Below, piece by piece: positions 1 through 12,100 of a stretch of 64,000 bases of DNA. Position numbers and translations under genes: made by a program. The notes under the pieces are model-generated. The model saw only the letters and a list, made by a program, of their open reading frames with translations, was not told where the DNA came from and did no database searches. This stretch comes from Blepharisma japonicum (lineage: Eukaryota; Ciliophora; Heterotrichea; Heterotrichida; Blepharismidae): positions 372,001 through 436,000 of the forward strand of contig CATKHK010000007.1 in assembly GCA_949751835.1 (NCBI GenBank), in the 5' to 3' direction. Within the stretch, counting starts at the first letter, position 1; every line of letters starts with the position of its first letter.

Positions 1-1322
1 GGATGATAAGTGCTATTTCTGCCATAATCATATGTCTTCATATAGTGGCATGTTTATGGTTTTATACTGCAAAAGCAGATGATTTTTCGACTGACACATG
101 AGTATTCAGATACCATTATTTGGATAATGATATATGAACCCTCTACCTTACTTGCATATATTGAGGCACAGCCACTTTAGCAACTGTTGGCTATGGGGAT
201 ATAGCTCCTTATTCCAATTCAGAAAAATTTTTAGCTATGTTTTGGATGGTATGTGGGGTTTATTTTCTTTCCTTTACAATTAGTTCTTTATCTACAATGC
301 TAACGAAGCAAGATATTAAAAAAAATATAGTAGACTACAGACTATCAATTGCTGATGAATTTGTAAAAGAAGCAAGAATATCAGGAGAAATTAAGAAAAA
401 AATGCAAAAAACTATAAGACTGTTCACGGAGAAAAATGGTTTTACATTTGATGAAAAAGAAGAACTTATTCATGAGCTCCCAAAACATTTACGATATGAA
501 ATCGCAATGAACATGCATCATGGTGCTATTCGTTTATTTTCGTTTTTTACATTAAAAGATTATTCGTTCATCGCAAGTATAGTTCCCTATTTACAGCCCT
601 TATTAGTAGATGTCAATGAAATTATCTGTAATGTAGGAGAGGCTCCTCAGAATATTTATTTTATTGTCAATGGTAAAGTAAGCTATATAAAAGAAAAAGA
701 AGGAATAGTCTATCGCACACTTCAGCAAGGTCATTATTTTGGCGATATTGAACTTGTCAAGAAGGTTGCGAGAAAATACAAAATCGTTGCAAGCACTGAT
801 ACATTTTTATTAATCATGGGCAAAAAAACAATAGAAAAAATTCAACTTGAATTTCCAGCTGTTTGAAAAGAAATTGGGATGATTGCTGAAGAAAGGGACA
901 GAAAAATTAAAAAAGCTTTAGCTGAAACTTTAGCTTTATATAAAGCAAATAAAGCAGGGAAAATTCAAGACCTAAAAGCAGATGAATTTAGAGAGCTTAT
1001 TAATAAAGAAATAGGTGAAGAAAATTCCGAAACTGAAGATGAAGAAGGAAGTTTTAAATTTTCTATAAGAATGAGAAATAAAGAAATTTTGAAGGTAAAA
1101 AAGCAAATAAATAAAAATACAGAATGTTTAGAAAGAATTGAACAACTAATGGAGAAAATAATGCAAAAGCAGAAAAAAATTCCGATATTGCCTTCTCCAC
1201 CTGTGAATTATATAAGAAGATCGCTTAGAGGAAGCTTGCCTCAAATTAATATAGGATCTATTTCAAGAAATCCTTTAATAGAGACGTCTCCTAGCAATTT
1301 AACTGAAGACACTGCATCCTAG
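1..1322 (+). CDS. Voltage-gated K+ channel with cyclic-nucleotide-binding domain (5' partial)
   Basis: The reading frame enters from the left edge (first full codon at 3) and ends at TAG 1320-1322, leaving 439 residues of the C-terminal part of an EAG/HCN-type channel. Visible in order: the S5 helix, a pore helix with the K+ selectivity filter TLATVGYGD (nt 174-200), S6, a C-linker and a cyclic-nucleotide-binding fold (GDIEL phosphate-cassette-like motif near nt 740-760), then a basic C-terminal tail. TGA codons at about 111, 138, 153 and 864 must be read as Trp to keep the frame open. It would conduct K+ across a plasma or ciliary membrane under voltage and possibly cyclic-nucleotide control. 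S1-S4 lie outside the window. A full-length relative lies at 24017-26077. Nucleotide specificity cannot be judged from sequence. Confidence 0.9.
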
Positions 1323-1395
1323 TGCCTTTTTTTGATTTTTGTCATAATAATTTCAGTCACTTAAATTTATAATAATCTGCATTATAAATTAAATA

Positions 1396-2526
1396 CTAGT
1401 TTTCTTTATAGGTTTCTTTATTTGGATTCATCCAAGGATCTTCTAAAATTTGTTGACATGTTGGCCTTTTATAAGGGTCTATCTGAATCATTCTTTTAAT
1501 TAATAATCTTGCTTGAGGAGCTACAACTGTGGGAATTTCAAAGCTCCCCATTAATATTTTTCTGTATACTTCTCTATCAGAACTCCCTGGAAAAGGGAAA
1601 ACACCTGATAGCATCACAAACAATAGCACTCCTAACGCCCATACATCAGCTGGGCCACCAAAATATTCCCGTTTGCTTACTATTTCAGGAGCCATATAAC
1701 TTGGAGTTCCGCAAAACATTTTTATTTTTTCATCAAAAACGTTCGTTGAAAATCCAAAATCAATTAATTTTATACTTTTGGTTCCATCAAGTAAAATATT
1801 TTCAAGCTTGATGTCTCTGTGAATAATTTTTAAATTATGGCAATAATTTACAGCGTTGACAACTTGGGTAAATAACTGTCTAGCTTCATCTTCGGGGATT
1901 TGACGATTAGTTTTTCGCTTGATATAGCTATGCAAAGATAAGCCATCTATAAGCTCCATAACAATGTGAATATGTTTTGGAGAATCTATTGCTTCTTTAA
2001 TCCCAATAATATTTTGATGCTTAAGGTTTTGCATAATTTTTATTTCGTTTCTTACATTTTTGCGCTTTTGAGGGTCAGATAATTTGGTTTTTTCATATGT
2101 TTTTACTGCGAATCTATTTTTTGTTTCATTGCTATATGAATCCCGAACCACAGCATAAGATCCGCAGCCAAGAATGGAGCCAATCGTGTAATCACTAATA
2201 GAACCAGAATAGATGCTATCGTTTTCTTCTGAAAAAGGTCTAGGAGAGGTTAAAACTACAGGAGTTTTTGATCTTATAATTATTTTCTTTTCAGTAAGTT
2301 TTGTAGGCAAATTTGATGCATTTCTTTTTAGTCTATTCACTACTGGTGCTTCTGCTTTATAATTCGTTAAAGGGTTGATATATGAGGTTTCTGTATTTTT
2401 TATGTTAGAAAGAGGAGTTTTTGTGCGAAAAGCTAATAAGTTGTTAGTAAATGAATTTCTAGCCGTAGGAGTAGTATTAAGTCTACGTGGATATCTCTGC
2501 ACTATTAACGGACTTTTGGAAGACAT
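1396..2526 (-). CDS. CAMK/CAMKL-like Ser/Thr protein kinase
   Basis: A complete 376-residue protein in one exon. After a basic, Ser/Thr-rich leader of about 110 residues comes a full kinase domain to about residue 365: glycine loop GCGSYAVV, ATP-anchoring Lys in FAVKTY, catalytic HRDIKLEN, metal-binding DFG in LIDFGFS, activation-segment end GTPSYMAPE, and the conserved Asp of DVWALGV. All catalytic residues are present, so it should be active. The APE and helix-F text resembles the SNF1/MARK/NuaK branch of CAMK kinases. No UBA or calmodulin site is visible. It stops at TAG and is divergent from the SET gene, with 139 bp between start codons. The exact subfamily is inferred. Confidence 0.93.
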   Translation of the reverse strand: MSSKSPLIVQRYPRRLNTTPTARNSFTNNLLAFRTKTPLSNIKNTETSYINPLTNYKAEAPVVNRLKRNASNLPTKLTEKKIIIRSKTPVVLTSPRPFSEENDSIYSGSISDYTIGSILGCGSYAVVRDSYSNETKNRFAVKTYEKTKLSDPQKRKNVRNEIKIMQNLKHQNIIGIKEAIDSPKHIHIVMELIDGLSLHSYIKRKTNRQIPEDEARQLFTQVVNAVNYCHNLKIIHRDIKLENILLDGTKSIKLIDFGFSTNVFDEKIKMFCGTPSYMAPEIVSKREYFGGPADVWALGVLLFVMLSGVFPFPGSSDREVYRKILMGSFEIPTVVAPQARLLIKRMIQIDPYKRPTCQQILEDPWMNPNKETYKEN

Positions 2527-2665
2527 TTCTTGTATTTAGTATGATAATAGTAGTAATTTAATTCTAATCATTTATTTTCTTCAGTAATTAGTTGTTTACA
2601 AAAATAAGCTAAATAAATTAGAGTTTTTATTAAATTATTTATCTTAAAATCTAATCCCATATTTA

Positions 2666-4291
2666 ATGGAAAAAGGAAACTCTTTTGCAGATAATGTTTC
2701 CTTATCTCCAGAACTTCGGCAATATTTTGAATGAGCTTATAGCAAAAACATAACATGTCCTAAGCTTGAATATCCAGCGATTTTCACTCCCGGCTACAAA
2801 GGTACAAGAGCTGCAGTAGATATACATCCAGGCGAAACCATAATTTCTGTGCCAAATGACTGTCTTTTTTCTGCTAACCTTGCCAAACGAAGCATAGTAT
2901 ATGAAAAAATATCAGAATTATCAGACCGATTTAAGCCATATGAAGAATATTTTGACGAACTTCTTTTAGTCTCATTTCTGATTTGAGAAAAATTTAAAGG
3001 AGAATCATCAGAGTGGTATTTTTTTATTCAAGCTCAGCCAACTGATGCTAAAGTTCTTCAAGATTGGCCAATTGCAGACATAAAAGAGCTGCAAGATATA
3101 GACTTAGAATATGATAGTGAGAGGTCGAATTATTTAGTAAATTATATATACACAACCTGGGAAGGTGACCTTAAGAGAACTTTAATTTTTACTGATGAGA
3201 TGCTGAGTTTTGAAAATTTCCTTTGGGCATGAAGGCTATTGTTAACACGTACATTTGGTAAATTAGTCCCTAGTATATCATTTGTTCCAATAGCAGAATT
3301 TCTAAACCACAATGCCATTAATACTCACTACTACTATCTCTCTAATTCAGAAGAGCCGGACTATAACGCTAGAATCTATCAAATTGAAGACTATGAAGAT
3401 TATGACGACCCAATTTATGAAAGAATTTCCACGTCAGAAATTTCGTTTAAACTAATTGCAGCTATTTATAAAGACTCTCTTCCAAATATTTCTCATGCGT
3501 GCATAGAAAAACTTGAAAAAATAACCGAAATAGCAGAATCAAAAGATTTAGATAGGGAAAATGCAAAAAAAATCAAAAAAGATTGGAAACCTCCTATTTC
3601 AGCGACAATTGAAGATTCCAGTAAAAGTGTGGTAATAAAAGCAGGATTAGAGGAATTTTATGCAAAAGGATCAGAAGTGTACATGAGTTATGGAAGATAT
3701 TCAAATCGGCAGCTATTAACAGTTTATGGGTTTTCTTTGAAAAATATCAAGTATAATTATGCAACTTTAAAAATAAAAATTGAAGATCTTGCTAGTGATC
3801 CTAGAATGCAAGATTACATTATTGATAATGGCTTTGATGATGTATATGCTTTTAAACTCTATAATAATATAATCCCAAACGGACTTTTCACAGTTATAAG
3901 AGCATTTAAATGAAGAAAAAATATGTGGCCAGAAGCTTTTCTACAACCAACTTACATTAAAAGTGAATTGGAAATCCTTTCTGATTCGAAAAAGTTTATA
4001 AAAGAGTATTTGGATGATTTTCCGACGACATTAGCCGAAGATTTAAATTTATTGGAACAAGAGTTATCCATAAATAAATACTTCGCTGTAGTCTACAGAA
4101 GTGAAATAAAGAAGATCCTTCACAACCAGATCTCTATTGTCACAACCCTTCATGAAGCGGTTTCATTTATTAATAAGGGCAAAAATCTTCAGGATTATTT
4201 AAATCTTGTGAAGACCTCTGAAAACTTCTCAGAAATTTCATTATGCTATCCCTCGATAGAAAATTATTTAACGAATTTAAATCTTCTCTAA
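2666..4291 (+). CDS. SET-domain protein methyltransferase (SETD3/SETD6/Rubisco-LSMT type)
   Basis: One exon of 541 residues, with the start chosen at ATG 2666 (MEKGNSF). Tryptophans coded by TGA at 2732, 2984, 3230 and 3911 keep the frame open. The SET signature is clear: FLWAWRLLLTRTFG, then the active-site FLNHN motif at about nt 3300-3312 and SYG..SNRQLL..YGF near nt 3690-3730. The last 130 residues match the helical substrate-binding C-terminus of the Rubisco-LSMT class. Members transfer a methyl group from SAM to Lys or His of cytosolic proteins (actin His for SETD3). The substrate here is unknown. Only 40 bp separate it from the next gene on the same strand. Confidence 0.9.
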
Positions 4292-4331
4292 GTATTTTTA
4301 AAAATATAAATTTATAACCTAAACAACCAAA

Positions 4332-5597
4332 ATGGGATGTGCAAGTTCTAAAAGCGTAGCCCGCCCTGGGAAAAAGAGCAATCCAGTTGTAGTACCTAAG
4401 CAGTGTTGTGGTGAGACTACCGCAATTCCAGTTTTGCACTGAAAAAGAGGCCAGCCTATAGGAGAAGGTGCCTATGGAAAAGTCTATGAATGTTTAAATA
4501 TCGAGACTGGCGAGTTACTAGCAGCAAAGCATGTCAGTCTATCAGGAGACCCAAAGCAAATTGTCGCTGAAGTAAGCAACCTGAAAAAAGAAATATCAAC
4601 GCTAAAAGAGCTGAAACATAAAAACATTGTACGATACGTATACACAGATGTGAGTGCTGACAATATGGGAGTTGACATTATCATGGAATACGTCCCAGGA
4701 GGATCTGTTAGACATTTATTAAATAAATTCGGCAAACTCCATGAAAAAACAGTACAAAAATACACTAAAGAATTACTAGAAGGCTTAACATTTTTGCACA
4801 GCAAAGGTATTGTCCATAGAGACATAAAATGTGCAAATTTATTAGTAGATAACGACGGCGTTATAAAACTTTCAGATTTTGGTGCAAGCAAAAGGCTTGG
4901 ATCAACGATTCATGTTGAAGATTCTAAATTATGCAAATCATTGAGAGGATCGCCTTATTGAATGGCACCTGAAGTGGTAAAACGATCAGGCCACTCTTAC
5001 GCTGCTGATATATGGTCTGTCGGCTGCGTTGTAATTGAAATGATATCAGGCCAGCCTCCCTGGTCAAATTTTTCTAAAGATGTCAAGCAAGTCCTTCAAA
5101 TTATTACAGAGACTAAAACGCCTCCAGAATTTCCGAAGAATATTTCTGCACCATGCACAGCTTTCCTCCAAGCTTGCTTAAATTTAAATCCTGATTTGAG
5201 GCCGAAAGCAAGTGATTTATTATCTCATCCATTTATTACTGAGAAAATTGACTATACAAAAGAAGTTAAAGAAGAAAAAGAGGAAGAAGTAGACGATTTA
5301 ATGAGTTTAGAAGACATGATCATGCCAGATGATAAAATTGTAGATTTAGACCCATATGGAGAAGTATATGCAATTGATGAAATCCCGCAGACAGGGCTGC
5401 AAGTCACCAGCACAAATCCAACACAATCAGCTTATAGTTCGAAGAAAGAAAAATCAGAAATTGCAGAAACTGCTGCAGCAAAAAAAATTAGAGAAGAGGA
5501 ATTAAGAAAAATAATGACGAAGCAGGCGATTGAAAAAGCAAAAAGAGAAGCATGGGAAAGAGAGCTGCAGCTAGAATCTGATTTGAATGCATTATAA
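4332..5597 (+). CDS. MAP3K/STE-type Ser/Thr kinase with N-terminal acylation motif
   Basis: A complete 421-residue kinase. It begins MGCASS, the classic N-myristoylation plus palmitoylation context (Gly2, Cys3), so membrane anchoring is likely. The kinase domain starts at Trp37 (WKRGQPIGEGAYGKVYE) and runs to about residue 310, with AAKH as the ATP-anchor Lys region, HRDIKCANLL, DFGAS, GSPYWMAPEV and DIWSVGC. This wording is closest to the NPK1/MEKK group. The Trp of GSPYW is TGA 4959-4961, strong evidence for the reassigned code. The C-terminal 110 residues are acidic, then Lys/Glu-rich and helical. No kinase residue is missing. Place in a cascade is inferred only. Confidence 0.93.
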
Positions 5598-5696
5598 TGT
5601 TGATTAATAAATTACTATAAATAAGCGATTAAGCTTATAAATTCGAATTATTTATGATTATTCAACACATTTTTATTATCTCTTATAGATAAAAAA

Positions 5697-7838
5697 TTAT
5701 TCAGTATTTTCGTGTTCGTCCTCTACAGGAGTCCTCGTCTCTTCTGTCTCACTTTTCCTTCTTAGATTATCTCCAATATAAGGCGGAAGAGCTTTTCTTT
5801 CATAAATATCACTCCAATTGATATCTCTAAAAAAATCATGATTTTTTATTTCTTCAATAGCAGGTCTCTTCTCATGATTGTTATTCATCAGCATATGAAT
5901 TAGATTTCTTGCGTCCTGGGCAATAAAATGCGGGTATCTTATAACTCCAGATTTAATTTTTTTGTGCCAAGATGCTAGATCTTCAGAGTAAAAAGGAAGA
6001 TAGCCTGCTAGCAAAGTAAATAAGCAAACTCCCAAAGAATAAATATCAACTTGCTTATATGCTCCAGGGTTTTGGAGCTCTGGAGCAATAATCTTTGGAG
6101 GCTCATTCGGAGCTGGTTCTTTTTTTTCAGTGAAATTGAAAACAGAAAGTTTTGCATGTCCATGCATATCAATTAAAATATTTTCTAGCTTCAAGTCTTT
6201 ATATACAAAATCTAACGAGTGAAGATGCTCTATAGCAAGTAACACTTCTGCAATATAAAACCTTGCAGCATCCTCTGACAAAGTTTTTTTGGTTTTTAAT
6301 AAATCCATGAGGCTTCCATAATTAAACGCTTCTAAAACTAAGTATATGTTTTTAGGTGTTTGAAAAGCCCAATACATATCCATAATAAACGGATGCCTAA
6401 CTGTCTTAAAAATTTTGCTGCACGAGATGGCGTATTTTATTTGATCATTCTTTTTTAATGTAATTTTGTCAAGTGATTTTATAATAAACATTTCCCCTGT
6501 ATTTTTTTTTCTGACTAAAAATGATTTCCCATAAGTTTCTGCAGATAATTCATCAATTGTGTCAAAACAGGCAAAATTAATAATTTCTTCAGTGTCATCT
6601 TCAGTGTTAATTTGTTTATCATCTTCTTCAAACTGCAAATATCTTGGCTTTATTCTAAACCTTTCTTCATTTTCATCCTCAGACTCTTCAAAGCTACTTT
6701 TTCTCTTTTTGCTTATTTGCAAATATTTTATAGCTTCTAATATTTGGTCAGCTCAAACTCTTGTCATATCCGCAAACTTGCAGTAATATTTCAGAGTATT
6801 TTCTTTTGCCTCAATGATGAAAAAATGCTTATTATAGTTTTCTTTTTCAGAAAAAATCCTGACATCTTCGATATCTTTTAGTTTTATGCAAAAATCAGGA
6901 GGCTGGGAATCCAAAAACGAAATTCTTTGATGATAATGGTTTAAGTGTCCATCGTTTATATTGAGAACTAGAAAAGCATGCTTATCGTTAATTTGCCAAG
7001 GAGCTGACCAATACACATGCCCACTAAAACAAGGAGGTTTTTCAATGTTTTCTTTTTTGGAATATTTTAACAATTCTCCTTCACCTGTATATTGGGGAAT
7101 TAATTCAATGATTTTTGTTTTTTGAGTTAACTCCAAAGCAACTTTTCCATAAGGGTCTTCTAAATTAATATCAGCTTTATTCTCCAGTAGCAATTTAACT
7201 ATTTTTGTACGTCCTGTCTCACATGCAAGATGTAGCCCTGTTCCTTTATCTTCACTCATCCTATTAATCTGGATCAAAGGTGAGTGCAAAAGAGCCTCCA
7301 CACATGGCAAAAAGCCATAATAGCACGCTAATTGCAAAGGAGTTCAATGGTCATCTGTTTCTAAGTTGCAGCTGGCTCCTAAATTCAATAACTCTCGCAA
7401 TAGTTTATGATGTCCATTAAGACATGCAAAATGAATTGGCCTTCATCTATTATTTGAAGAACCATTTATCAGATCAATTGTGTTTTCTTCTAATAAAAAT
7501 AACGATTTTTCCTTAGAATAATTTAATAAAATCTCATGAAGCTGATCAAGATTCCCTTCTTTTGCTGCATCACATAGATTTTCTATTCAAATGTTGGTGC
7601 TTGCAGGAGTTTGAGGCTCTATTGTGGGGCTTGATGATTCTTTACTCGGAAGTAATAGACTATGTCCATGCCGCTGCTTAATAGGAACACTGTATCTGAT
7701 GCTAGGGTCTCCAATCGGTGCTTTATCTGAAATCTAAGTGGACGTTACTTTAGAAAAATCGCGATGCTTTGAGCGAGATGGTGATACAGGTAGGGATGCT
7801 TGAGTATGGAATTGGCTTTCTTCATTTGATGTGCTCAT
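5697..7838 (-). CDS. Ankyrin-PH-like-pseudokinase fusion protein
   Basis: Exons 7838-7749 and 7733-5697, joined over a 15-nt intron, give 708 residues starting at ATG 7838. After a Ser/Pro-rich leader come ankyrin repeats (about 105-245; RPIHFACLNGHHKLL, TPLQLACYYGFLP, TGLHLACETGRTKIV), then a PH-like block (about 265-365; WSAPWQIN to WADQILEAIKYL), an acidic linker and an AGC-like kinase fold (about 415-670). The ATP Lys (residue 449, FIIK) and catalytic-loop Asp (543, YKDLKLEN) are kept, but the glycine loop is degraded (LSAETYGK) and the DFG triplet is VFN (nt 6135-6143), so the metal-binding Asp is gone. I infer a scaffold-like pseudokinase recruited by its PH and ankyrin parts. Function in vivo is unknown. 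Confidence 0.88.
7734..7748 (-). other. 15-nt intron
   Basis: GTAACGTCCACTTAG. Phase 0; it carries an in-frame TAG that would truncate the ankyrin-PH-pseudokinase after 34 codons if kept. Adenine at position 10, as in all the other 15-nt introns here. Confidence 0.85.
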
Positions 7839-8043
7839 TGGTAGATAGATTTGAGATGATTTTATTATTACAGAATCCTATTAAAACTTCCATTATTTAA
7901 AAGTAATATATGCTATGAGTAGAATTTAATACCATTAGGGTTAAAGAGTAATAGAATAGGTGCCTAGAACTAATAAACATATTCTAATTAGCAAGGATAT
8001 TTTAAGATACAGCGAATTTTATTAGCAAATCAATATAACAAAA

Positions 8044-9093
8044 TTACTTCTTTTTAAGCTGATGAACATAATTTTCCTATATGAAATTTACCATCATATA
8101 CCTTCTAATTCTATATTTGATGGCTTCATTTTTCGTCATATGTACAGGCAATTTTTTGCCATTAGAAAATTTTAAAGGGTCTGCTTTAAACTCTATCAAT
8201 AAATTTATAAGTCTTTCACTACCGATCTTTGCAGCTAAATGCATAGGTGTCCTATGAAACTATATAGCTTTTACATAATCAGCGGTATTTATGTATGCTT
8301 TATTTTCTAGTAAAAATCTTGCTAAATTTACAAAATTTCTCATGCATGCCCAATGCAGCCCAGTCATTCCCATAGAGTCAAAAACATGGATAATGTGCTT
8401 ATCTTCAGCTATCATTGCCATAGCTTTAATCTCATTTCCATCTTTGCAAGCTTGGAGAAATTCTTTTGCACCACTTTTGTGATAAGGCTCTTTTGGTATT
8501 ATTTTGTCCATTCTCCATATATCGTCTGCAGTCAATTTAAGATTTTTCATTTCTCTTAAACTATTTTTCAGACTTTTCATATACTTTTTTTGGGGCTTTT
8601 TTTGTTGAAAGCTTTGCAAGATATCTGCATGTTTTAAAGAAGAAGCAGTCATAAGCTGAATGTCTTCAATATTTGTAGGAGAGGTTTCTTTTCCTCTATC
8701 TACAGGAGGCAACCAGTCAGGACCTGACGCTAACTGAAATTTTGACCTCGGTATAGTAAAAGTCCCAGCAAATTTACTTGTGAATTTTCCTTCTGTTTGA
8801 TCGTATTTATCTTCAAAGCTGTCGTCTTCAATATTAGACTCATCTTCTCGTTTAGTATTTTCACGGTTAGCTTTAATTCTGTTTATTTCAAACTGTGCCT
8901 TAGAGCTTACAAGGTTTCTTGTTGTAGCGGCTGGTGTAACACTTGTTTTTAATAAATTTGGAGTTTGAGCATGAAATGATAATTGAGATCTCCTTAATAA
9001 TTTTTTTTTAGGAAAAAGCTCTGTACTTCAGCGGCCTGAAGGGGATTGCTTGCATTCTTTTAGGATTTCCCAGCAAGATAAGTTTCTTCTCAT
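8044..9093 (-). CDS. Ankyrin-repeat protein
   Basis: Three exons (9093-8275, 8259-8092, 8076-8044) give 339 residues from ATG 9093 (MRRNLSCWEIL) to TAA. The first 210 residues are basic and Ser-rich with no known domain. Ankyrin repeats follow: GAKEFLQACKDGNEIKAM, TGLHWACMRNFVNLARFLL and TPMHLAAKIGSERLINLL. The second intron lies inside a repeat and restores it exactly, which supports the splice call. The tail is short and ends QLKKKS. It sits head to tail behind the other ankyrin gene (about 205 bp apart), so the pair could be an old duplication, but the non-ankyrin parts do not look alike. Role: protein-protein binding, partner unknown. Confidence 0.85.
8077..8091 (-). other. 15-nt intron
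   Basis: GTAAATTTCATATAG. Phase 0 with in-frame TAG; separates the last 10 codons of the ankyrin gene. Adenine at position 10. Confidence 0.75.
8260..8274 (-). other. 15-nt intron
   Basis: GTAAAAGCTATATAG. Phase 0; removing it turns NTADY-stop into NTADYFHRTPMHLAA, a proper ankyrin repeat. Adenine at position 10. Confidence 0.9.
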
Positions 9094-9164
9094 TATTAAA
9101 GTAAAAGAAAATGCTTAAATTAAGGAGAAATTAAAATAAAAAAAAATAAAAGAAAAATATAAAA

Positions 9165-12100
9165 TTAGTCCAAATTTATATGACACAAATAATCTTGCAC
9201 TTCCTGAGACCTGACAATGATTTTTTCAGGTAAAAGTAGGAGCATGGACCTTGATAGTCGCTTCCTTCTTTCTTGCTTTAGCAATGCCCTTCTGAAACTG
9301 AGGATAAAGTAAAAGAAAGTCATCAAGCAGAAGCTAATTAATACATATTCCCTTACCAAAAAATAGCGACTTAAAATTGCGTGATAGTCATCTAGAACGT
9401 TATTTTGAACACCTTTTCCCATCAGTCATAAATATTTATATTCAAGCTCAAGGGCTCTTAGTAAATCCTTTCCCAAGTCATCCCACCTATCTTCAACAGT
9501 CAAGTTCAGTAGATTTTCGTAGGTTTTCTTTATTATAAATTCTGAGTCAAAAATAAACGTCATTATTGATTCTCTATATCCGGAATCAAGAATATCTTTC
9601 AATGGCGTGCAATCGATTCCTCCTATCAAGGATTCACAATTATCTACAAATAAATCATTATAAAAGTCAGATCTTGATAGAGAATAGATGTCACGGTATG
9701 GGATTTTCATTGAATTGTTGCCTACAAGTAGCACTTCAATATAGTTCCTTAAATAGTCAGTTTCATTCATCATTTGAGTTGTGGTGTAATCAATTGACAA
9801 ATAAGCATTCGCGTACGTACCGTTTACATCGATAATTCCAGTGTATCCAGTTTTAGTTGATAATACTGTGTTTAACAAGAAAAGATTGGTTCTTGTTAAA
9901 AGCACCTCTACAGTACCAAAATACTTCACAATTCTAACGCCATGCTCGAGCAAATTCAACGGGATCATTTGGCCTACCCAAAATTGAAGAACTAATACAA
10001 AAAGCATTGAAACAATGCAAAAGATTAAAATACTCCGCATAAGGCCATTTGTGAGCAGGATTTTTAATCTGGGTAGGCATCTTTTGTTATGTGCAATCAG
10101 CTTATGTCTTGTATTGGTGAACGAGCCTAATTCTGATTTTTTATCAGAAAGGATAATTTCGTTTCATAGTTCTTCTCCAGCTCTATACTGTGCTCTGCAA
10201 TCTGGGTAAGATTTATCTTTTCTCATCGCAAGCTTATTTATTGTGTCTTCTTCTAAAAATGACACTAGTCTTTGATTTATGCTGAAAAACACTCCTACAA
10301 CCTCCAAGTGAATTCTTTCTGACTTAAAAAACAAAGGAACAGCGAAAAGAAGAAGGGCAGCCACAAGCACGACTTCTGATAGTGCAAATCAAAGACCAAA
10401 CAGCATCGTAGTTTCTCTATCATCATAAGCTTGATCGTTATATTTATCAGCTAAATAATCAAGCGAGTTCGCAATTGAGTTCATCCCATTTTCAAAGACC
10501 CAGTAAGCTGTAGGATTATTTTCTAAATCCCAAACGTCACCTGTTGATTTTAGAAGTTTTTTTGTGAAAGTGACTTGCTGCATTATACTATTTATAGGGT
10601 TGAAGCTCTCAAGATAATATCCTTTCGTTGAATCATAGTTCAAACATTCAATTTCAGAGTTTTGAAGCCAGGTAAAGCTTACATGGTTGCTCATATCTGA
10701 CGCCAAAGAACTTAAATTCATAGCAGCATATCCTGCTTGCGTCATAATAATATCTACAGTTTCAGGCATATCAAGTCCTTTTTGTGAAGCCTCCATCAGC
10801 CTAACAAAAAACGATAGTAAAACGCTATAGTTTTGAATGTCTGTCAAGCTACCCATATAATCTAATCTATCGGAATATGTATTAAACGACACTTCAGCAT
10901 AATAAAAACTCACGCTAAATACAGTTATCATGAAAATCCCAAACATAAGGAAAAATCAATTAAGCCTGGTCAGTTCAGGTGAAAAGCTTTTGTTCTTTTC
11001 TTCTATTTGTTTTCTTATATTCATCATGATTTTTTTCGTGCTTTTTAAGCCATTTTCTGTGCTTTCTGGGTTTACAGCTCCAGACTCAATTCGAGTATTT
11101 CTGCGTAAAATCGATGACTCAATTCACCTTGCAAAGTGAGTTAAAAATAAATTTGTGGACTTTGAGTATGGAGGAGCTTGGACCATTTTTATTATATTGA
11201 AGACACTTTTTTCAATGCAATGCTCAGAGATGTGGAAGATTACTTTTAGATATCGGCCGTTAGGAGTCAAAATAAAGGACTGAATGGGCTCGTAGTCTAG
11301 GTGGCGAGATGTTCGGCTTTTTATTGTTAATTTGGCCTTTTCAAATATGTATTTGAAGTTGGGAATCACCTCTCCGATGTCTTTGTGGCCGTGGAGATCT
11401 GGGATTACGCCAAAATAAAAATGTGCTTGGCGGTTGAAATAAATCATTTTTAAGTCTGAATTTATAATTAATAAAGCGAATTCATAACTACTCACTGTAA
11501 ATTGGCAAGTCAACTTGTTTGCAAGATCAGGAAACATAGGCCTTTGATAAAATGCAATAGCATCTGCAGGATTGCCAAGCTTCGGGTCTTCCATAAAGGA
11601 GTTGCTGAAGTTGCTAGCCCCATCTCCAGGCTTTAAGGAGTCTTTTCATGCCATGCTTTTTCTTCTATTTAGTAAATCATCAGCTATTAAAAATTTGCAA
11701 GGAGCTGATACTATATATCCATCTTTGTCAACAAAATATACATCATCAGGTGCGATTTCATTTAAATCTTCCCAATAATCCTTAAAAATATCAATTTTTG
11801 CAACAAAATCTTTTCCAAATGGATCAGGCATAAATTTTATGATATTTTGGTTAATGAGCAAAGCCTTAGGATACTGTAATCACAGCAAAAAGCTTGAATT
11901 TACTTTTTCTACTTGCCCACTTGTGTGTCCTGCAATAGTGATTTCTAATTCAGGATCCATCAAAAAGATATCTTTTGATACCGGCTTGGCTGAATCCTGT
12001 GCTCTTATATCATGAACTCTATTTCTCAAATTTCTTACTTCTAAATCATCTCTATGCATTAAGTCCTGTAAAAAATAGACATACATAGGGAGCATCTTTT

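Noticed and set aside
10930-11139. Plus-strand hydrophobic frame
   Set aside because: Shadow of the TmcB-like gene, whose minus frame is continuous here when TGA is Trp.
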